Of a DNA stretch of 64,000 bases, positions 60,256 through 64,000 are shown in pieces. Where the stretch lies: assembly GCA_964531025.1 (NCBI GenBank), contig CAZHDY010000001.1:496001-560000 (forward strand), written 5' to 3'. This DNA comes from CALMEC01 sp964531025. GTDB lineage: Bacteria > Actinomycetota > Thermoleophilia > Miltoncostaeales > Miltoncostaeaceae. The notes beneath the pieces were generated by a model that saw only the letters and a program-made list of their open reading frames with translations, ran no database searches and was not told the DNA's origin. Positions within the stretch are counted from its first letter, which is position 1. Each line of letters opens with the position of its first letter. The position numbers and the translations under genes are program-made.

Positions 60256-60909
60256 CTACACCCCCGGTCGCACCAGGCCGCATTCGTAGGCGACGACGGC
60301 CAGGTGCACCCTCGTCGAGGCGGCGAGCTTGCGCATCAGACGGTTGACATGGGTCTTGACCGTGGCCTCGGACACAACCAGAGTCGTTGCGATTTCGCCG
60401 TTGGTCTGCCCGGCCGCCACCAGGCGGAGCACCTCGACTTCACGGGCCGTCAGTCCCTCCAGAGCGGCGGCGGTCCGTCGTGGTCCCGGCGCGGTCACGT
60501 AGCTGTCGATCAATCGTTCGGTGAGCCGCGGATCCACCACCCGCGCGCCGCCGGCCACGTCGCGAATGGCCTGGGCCAACCGGTCGGGCGTCACCGTCTT
60601 GCAGACATAACCGCTCGCTCCGGCCGTGAGCGCATCGTGGAGGTCGTCGTCCAGGTCGAAGGTCGTGAGCACCAGCACGCTGGCGTCGAGCCCCAGCCGG
60701 ATGATCTCCCGGATCGCTTGGAGACCATCCCAGCCGGGCATGCGAAGGTCCATCAGCACCACGTCGGGGCCGAGCTCGCGGGTCATTGTCACCCCCGCCT
60801 GTCCATCCCCGGCAGTACCGATCACCTCGATGCCACGACGCTGGAGAACTGCGGCGAGGCCGCTGCGGATCAGGTCCTCATCGTCCACGATCACGACTCG
60901 GGGGTTCAT
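60256..60909 (-). CDS. NarL/LuxR-family response regulator
   Basis: 217 residues. Receiver domain with phosphorylated Asp 54 (VLMDLRMPGWDG), Asp 9-10 and Lys about 106 (VCKTVTP); C-terminal LuxR HTH (LTAREVEVLRLVAAGQTNGEI, VSEATVKTHVNRLMRKL). ATG overlaps the kinase stop (ATGA), so the pair is a unit. Confidence 0.93.
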   Translation of the reverse strand: MNPRVVIVDDEDLIRSGLAAVLQRRGIEVIGTAGDGQAGVTMTRELGPDVVLMDLRMPGWDGLQAIREIIRLGLDASVLVLTTFDLDDDLHDALTAGASGYVCKTVTPDRLAQAIRDVAGGARVVDPRLTERLIDSYVTAPGPRRTAAALEGLTAREVEVLRLVAAGQTNGEIATTLVVSEATVKTHVNRLMRKLAASTRVHLAVVAYECGLVRPGV

Positions 60910-62042
60910 GTCGCCTCCGACAGGGGCAGGCGCACGGAGAGGGCAAAGGCCGGTTCCGGGTCGATCTCGACCAGACCGCCCCGTGCCTCCACCCGCTCTC
61001 TGATGCCGATCAACCCGAGTCCTGAGCCCTCCATCGCCCGGCGGACGTGTTCGCGACCTCCGATCTGCCGCGTCCGCTTGGGACCCGCCCCATCCTCGTT
61101 CGCCAGACGGAGGGACAGGCTCCCGGAGTCCGTCCCACATGCGAGCCGCACGCGTTGCGACTCGCTGTAGCGGAGGGCATTCGTCAGGCCCTCGCGGAGG
61201 ATTGCACCCACAAGGTCGGACAGATCAGGGGGAACGTCACAGAGCGGCTCGTCGACCTCGACGCTGAGTCCCAGCGACCGCGCCTCTCCGACCAGGACTC
61301 GAAGCGAAGTCTGGGTCTCTTCGTCGTGCGTCGCGCGTATGACCCGATTGGCCTCCGAGAGAACATCACGCCCTCGACTGCGTACGCGTGCCAGCGCCTC
61401 GCGCGCCGCCTCCAGGTCACCCTCGAGGAGGTCGTCGGCGAGGTCGGCCTGGACCACCATGGCGGTCAGCGAGTGGGCCAGAGTGTCGTGAAGGTCCCGC
61501 GCGATGCGTAGGCGTTCCTCGATCGCCCCGGTCACCTGCGCGCGCTCGCGAAGGAGGCGTTCTCGCTCGAGGGTGGCGGCCTGCGTCGCCGCCCGTCTCA
61601 ACGCCGCGCGTACCGCCACGCCACACGCCCACGGCCCGACGTAGACGATGACGCCGAACAGCACATCCGCGTTGAAGCCGGCCAGATGGATCAACGTGAG
61701 GTACATCGCGGTCCCGGCAGCGAGCACGCTGGCGAGGCTCAGCCAGATCCGACGGGTGTACTGGCCAGCGGACAGGCATGCGAGGGCCGGAGGGAGCAGC
61801 CACGATGCGGAGTCCAGAAAGGCCGCGCGTCCGCCGAGCAGCCCGCTCACCACGGCGATGCCGGCGACCGCGATCGGCATCCAGTCGGGGAAGCGCCGCC
61901 GCACGACGAGGACCCCCGCAGCCAGTAGGTAGGCGCCGATCCATCCGTAGCCCTCGGCGGTGAACTCCACCACGGCGCACGCGGCGAACCCGGCGGGAAG
62001 CAGCGTGTCGTACCAGCGGACCGACGAATCGTGTGGGCTCAT
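60906..62042 (-). CDS. DesK/NarX-type sensor histidine kinase
   Basis: 378 residues. Several N-terminal helices (about 12-145), no obvious extracellular domain, a short coiled linker, phospho-acceptor His 185 in IARDLHDTLAHSLTAM, N-box LREGLTNALRYS and G-box GSGLGLIGIRERV. Likely senses the membrane state or a hydrophobic signal, by analogy with DesK. ATG preceded by GGGGGATATGAC. Confidence 0.92.
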   Translation of the reverse strand: MSPHDSSVRWYDTLLPAGFAACAVVEFTAEGYGWIGAYLLAAGVLVVRRRFPDWMPIAVAGIAVVSGLLGGRAAFLDSASWLLPPALACLSAGQYTRRIWLSLASVLAAGTAMYLTLIHLAGFNADVLFGVIVYVGPWACGVAVRAALRRAATQAATLERERLLRERAQVTGAIEERLRIARDLHDTLAHSLTAMVVQADLADDLLEGDLEAAREALARVRSRGRDVLSEANRVIRATHDEETQTSLRVLVGEARSLGLSVEVDEPLCDVPPDLSDLVGAILREGLTNALRYSESQRVRLACGTDSGSLSLRLANEDGAGPKRTRQIGGREHVRRAMEGSGLGLIGIRERVEARGGLVEIDPEPAFALSVRLPLSEAT

Positions 62043-62067
62043 GTCATATCCCCCAGTTCCGCGGCCG

Positions 62068-62073
62068 ACACTA
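62068..62073 (-). promoter_or_regulatory. Two-component operon -10 element
   Basis: TAGTGT on the minus strand, 25 bases before the kinase ATG. Confidence 0.4.
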
Positions 62074-62093
62074 CCCGCTGGGCGACGGGATCC

Positions 62094-62115
62094 TCGTCAA
62101 CCCCAGGGTTGACGA
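62094..62115. promoter_or_regulatory. 22-bp perfect palindrome, candidate response-regulator operator
   Basis: TCGTCAACCC and GGGTTGACGA flank CA, a perfect 10-bp dyad between the two-component operon and the divergent membrane gene. Placed upstream of both starts. Confidence 0.55.
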
Positions 62116-62198
62116 CGGTTCACTCCCCGGCTGGACGCGATGGATCGTCCGTCACCGCAGAGTTGCGACAACCCGTGCCCCCGGAAAGGAGCACCATC

Positions 62199-62816
62199 AT
62201 GCGCAGCGTCTCGCGAGCAGCCCTGGCGGCCGCCATCGTCGCCAGCGTCGTCGCCCCCGTCGTGGCGGTCTCGTACATGCACACGTCCGAGGGCCTCAAA
62301 TACCGGGACGACCCGGGAATCGCCACCTGGGTGGATCCCAGCACCGACCTGCTGGAACCGCTGTTCGACCGTGTCGGGGTTGAGCGGACCTACCTGCTGG
62401 GCACCCAGCTGATGTCCGTGCTCTGGGTGATCACGATCCTTGCCGCGATCACGGTCGCGCGTCGCAGACGACTCGAAGGACGGACACGTACGTGGTGGTC
62501 GGCCACCCTCGCGGGTTATGTCTGGCTCGGAGTCGGCCTGATCGCCTTCGGCGTGATCGCCGGCATCCTGTCCCCGACGCACACCGCGTCGTACGTGCCC
62601 TACTTCGCGGGCGTGGTCCCCGGCCTGCTGCTCAGCCTGATCGGATCCTGTGTCCTGGGGGTGGGGCTTCTCCGGCGTCGCGATCCAGCGCGAGCAGCCG
62701 CGTGGCTGCTGGCGCTCTCCCTTCCGCTGTGGGTGTTCGCGAATCTGTTCATCCACAATTCGATCGGGCTGCTGCCCATGATGTGGGCCTGGGCGATGGC
62801 CGTCCGACAGCCGTAA
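62199..62816 (+). CDS. Polytopic membrane protein of unknown function
   Basis: 205 residues with about six hydrophobic segments (roughly 7-25, 65-85, 100-122, 132-152, 160-180 and 185-203). No motif recognised. The ATG is served by AAAGGAG. Divergent from the kinase operon with the palindrome between, so it may be the pair's target. Confidence 0.65.
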   Translation: MRSVSRAALAAAIVASVVAPVVAVSYMHTSEGLKYRDDPGIATWVDPSTDLLEPLFDRVGVERTYLLGTQLMSVLWVITILAAITVARRRRLEGRTRTWWSATLAGYVWLGVGLIAFGVIAGILSPTHTASYVPYFAGVVPGLLLSLIGSCVLGVGLLRRRDPARAAAWLLALSLPLWVFANLFIHNSIGLLPMMWAWAMAVRQP

Positions 62817-62820
62817 AGAG

Positions 62821-63651
62821 CTAGCTCCGCGTCCGGTACAGCCGGACCGTGAGCGGGGCGAAGACCGCGGTCAGAACGGCGGCGGTACCGAGCACGACGA
62901 GGATGTCGGTCCCGTCCACGTCACCCTCCATCAGGCCGCGGCTGACGTCCGCCAGGATCGAGATCGGATTGACCTTCACGAACGCCTCGAGCGCACTCGG
63001 CAGCTCGGTCGGATCGACGAAGACGTTCGACAGGAAGGTGAGCGGGAAGATGCCCATGAAACCCGCGTTCATCACGGCGCTGGGCGTGCGCATGAGAAGT
63101 CCCAGCGTCGTGAAGACCCACGAGAGCGCGAAGGCGAAGAGGATCGTCATCCCGAGCGCCGCGAGGACCCCGGGCACACCTGCCTCCGGCCGGAACCCGA
63201 GGATCACGCCGAAAACGATGATCACCGTCCCTGCGATCAGATAGCGCACGGTGTCCCCGAGCAGGGCGCCGACGAGCGGGGCCGGCCGGCTGATCGGCAG
63301 GCTCCGGAAGCGATCCACGACCCCTTTGGTGACATCGGTGTTGAGCGATACGCCGGAGTAGACGGTGGTGAACAGCACCGACATCACCAGCACGCCGGGA
63401 AGGATGTAGTGCAGGTACTCGCCCGTCGAACCCGCCATCGAGTTGCCGAACAGGTACGTGAACATCAGGACGAACATGATGGGCGTGATCGTCACATCGA
63501 GCAGTTGCTCGGGCACGTGGCGGACCTTGAGCATCCCGCGCCAGCCGAACGCGAGGGCGGCACCCACGAACGAGACCCGCGGTGGACGCGGGGTCGACGA
63601 GATGGCGTTGCGAAGCGCCCGCTCGTCGGTGGTGAACACGTCGTCGCTCAT
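62821..63651 (-). CDS. ABC-2 type permease (DrrB-like)
   Basis: 276 residues with six helices. The stretch FRSLPISRPAPLVGALLGD and TFLSNVFVDPTELPSAL are typical of DrrB drug/daunorubicin exporters. Overlaps the ATPase gene by 4 bases. Substrate unknown. Confidence 0.88.
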   Translation of the reverse strand: MSDDVFTTDERALRNAISSTPRPPRVSFVGAALAFGWRGMLKVRHVPEQLLDVTITPIMFVLMFTYLFGNSMAGSTGEYLHYILPGVLVMSVLFTTVYSGVSLNTDVTKGVVDRFRSLPISRPAPLVGALLGDTVRYLIAGTVIIVFGVILGFRPEAGVPGVLAALGMTILFAFALSWVFTTLGLLMRTPSAVMNAGFMGIFPLTFLSNVFVDPTELPSALEAFVKVNPISILADVSRGLMEGDVDGTDILVVLGTAAVLTAVFAPLTVRLYRTRS

Positions 63652-64000
63652 GCCACGTGCTCCTCTGCCTGGTCGGTGGGCTCGGTCGCCGTATGGCCCG
63701 TGAGCGCCAGGAAGACCTCATCCAGGCTCGGCTGGCCGAGCGTGAAGCCGGCCAGCGTCACGCCCGCCCCGGTCAGTGCCGCGACGGCCCGTGCGCCGCG
63801 GTCGGCGTCCGCGCACGGAGCGCTGAGCGCGGACGGATCGGGCTCACGATGCACCGTCCCGAGTTCACCCGCCAGTACGGCGTACGCCTGCTCACGCTGA
63901 TCGGGGTCGAGCAGGCGGACGCGCAGGGCGCCGGACCCGACCGAGGCCTTCAGCTGACCCGGGGTACCCTCGGCGATCACGATGCCGCGGTCGATCACCG
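63648..64000 (-). CDS. ABC transporter ATPase (DrrA-like), 5' part missing
   Basis: Only the last ~117 residues lie in the window. IDRGIVIAEGTPGQLKASVG is the post-H-loop segment, and a DrrA-type C-terminal regulatory domain follows, ending TLGQPSLDEVFLALTGH. The Walker motifs are beyond the window edge. Confidence 0.88.
   Translation of the reverse strand, partial: VIDRGIVIAEGTPGQLKASVGSGALRVRLLDPDQREQAYAVLAGELGTVHREPDPSALSAPCADADRGARAVAALTGAGVTLAGFTLGQPSLDEVFLALTGHTATEPTDQAEEHVA

Overview
The window is chromosomal DNA of a high-GC bacterium and reads as an actinomycete-lineage genome, most likely a deep-branching class such as Thermoleophilia (lineage is inference, not proven here). The reasons are the very high GC, NNC/NNG codon use, many 4-base gene overlaps, TANNNT -10 elements that often sit 6-9 bases before a start codon (leaderless genes), a LytR-CpsA-Psr protein, a delta-60-repeat secreted protein, a group II truncated haemoglobin and a LutABC system. 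About 65 genes are called, nearly all intact, and most are housekeeping. No phage, integrase, transposase or CRISPR array was found.

Layout. 0-5 kb: an RsbW-like ATPase, argB-argD (minus), and two plus-strand envelope genes. 4.9-13.1 kb: a minus-strand block with infC-rpmI-rplT-SpoU methyltransferase, then pheS-pheT-argC-argJ-glbO joined by 4-base overlaps. 13.2-13.7 kb: a tmRNA gene (ssrA) with a strong terminator, missed by protein ORF finding. 13.7-17.3 kb: an HTH/Clp_N regulator divergent from lutABC (lactate utilisation), with a large dyad operator candidate between them. 17.3-21 kb: poorly characterised small membrane proteins. 21.2-31.6 kb: smpB, RNase R, ctpA, ftsX-ftsE, prfB (with the programmed frameshift), secA, hpf. 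31.7-40.1 kb: comF, mtnA, and a cell-surface/sugar nucleotide run (phosphoglucose/phosphomannose isomerase, nucleotidyltransferase, UDP-glucose dehydrogenase, LCP ligase) plus an M20 deacylase. 40.5-47.8 kb: a biotin locus, bioY-ligase-thiolase-bioM-bioN-hotdog-MFS, divergent from birA. 48-49.9 kb: ArsR-SRPBCC-VOC and a winged-helix protein. 50-54.7 kb: sulfate activation (tauE-cysD-cysN) divergent from sirC-cobA (siroheme). 55-58.8 kb: two secreted repeat/adhesin-like proteins. 59-60.2 kb: terC behind a yybP-ykoY manganese riboswitch. 60.2-64 kb: a LuxR-type two-component pair, a membrane protein and a DrrAB-type ABC exporter cut by the window end.

The most interesting material is non-coding or regulatory. 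It includes the tmRNA with an aberrant T-loop; the Mn riboswitch whose P1 strand can alternatively mask the terC ribosome-binding site; three dispersed copies of a roughly 120-130 bp element bounded by palindromes (GTGTCAGACAC / GGTGCCWGGCACC type); a second repeat family present as a 289-bp perfectly centred inverted duplication at 40.2-40.5 kb and as a single unit at 25.0-25.2 kb; and a BirA-type dyad controlling a biotin transporter operon that also carries an acyl-CoA ligase, a thiolase lacking its second catalytic cysteine, and a hotdog protein. Several genes (ugd, rnr, argB) appear to start at non-standard codons (ATA, CTG).
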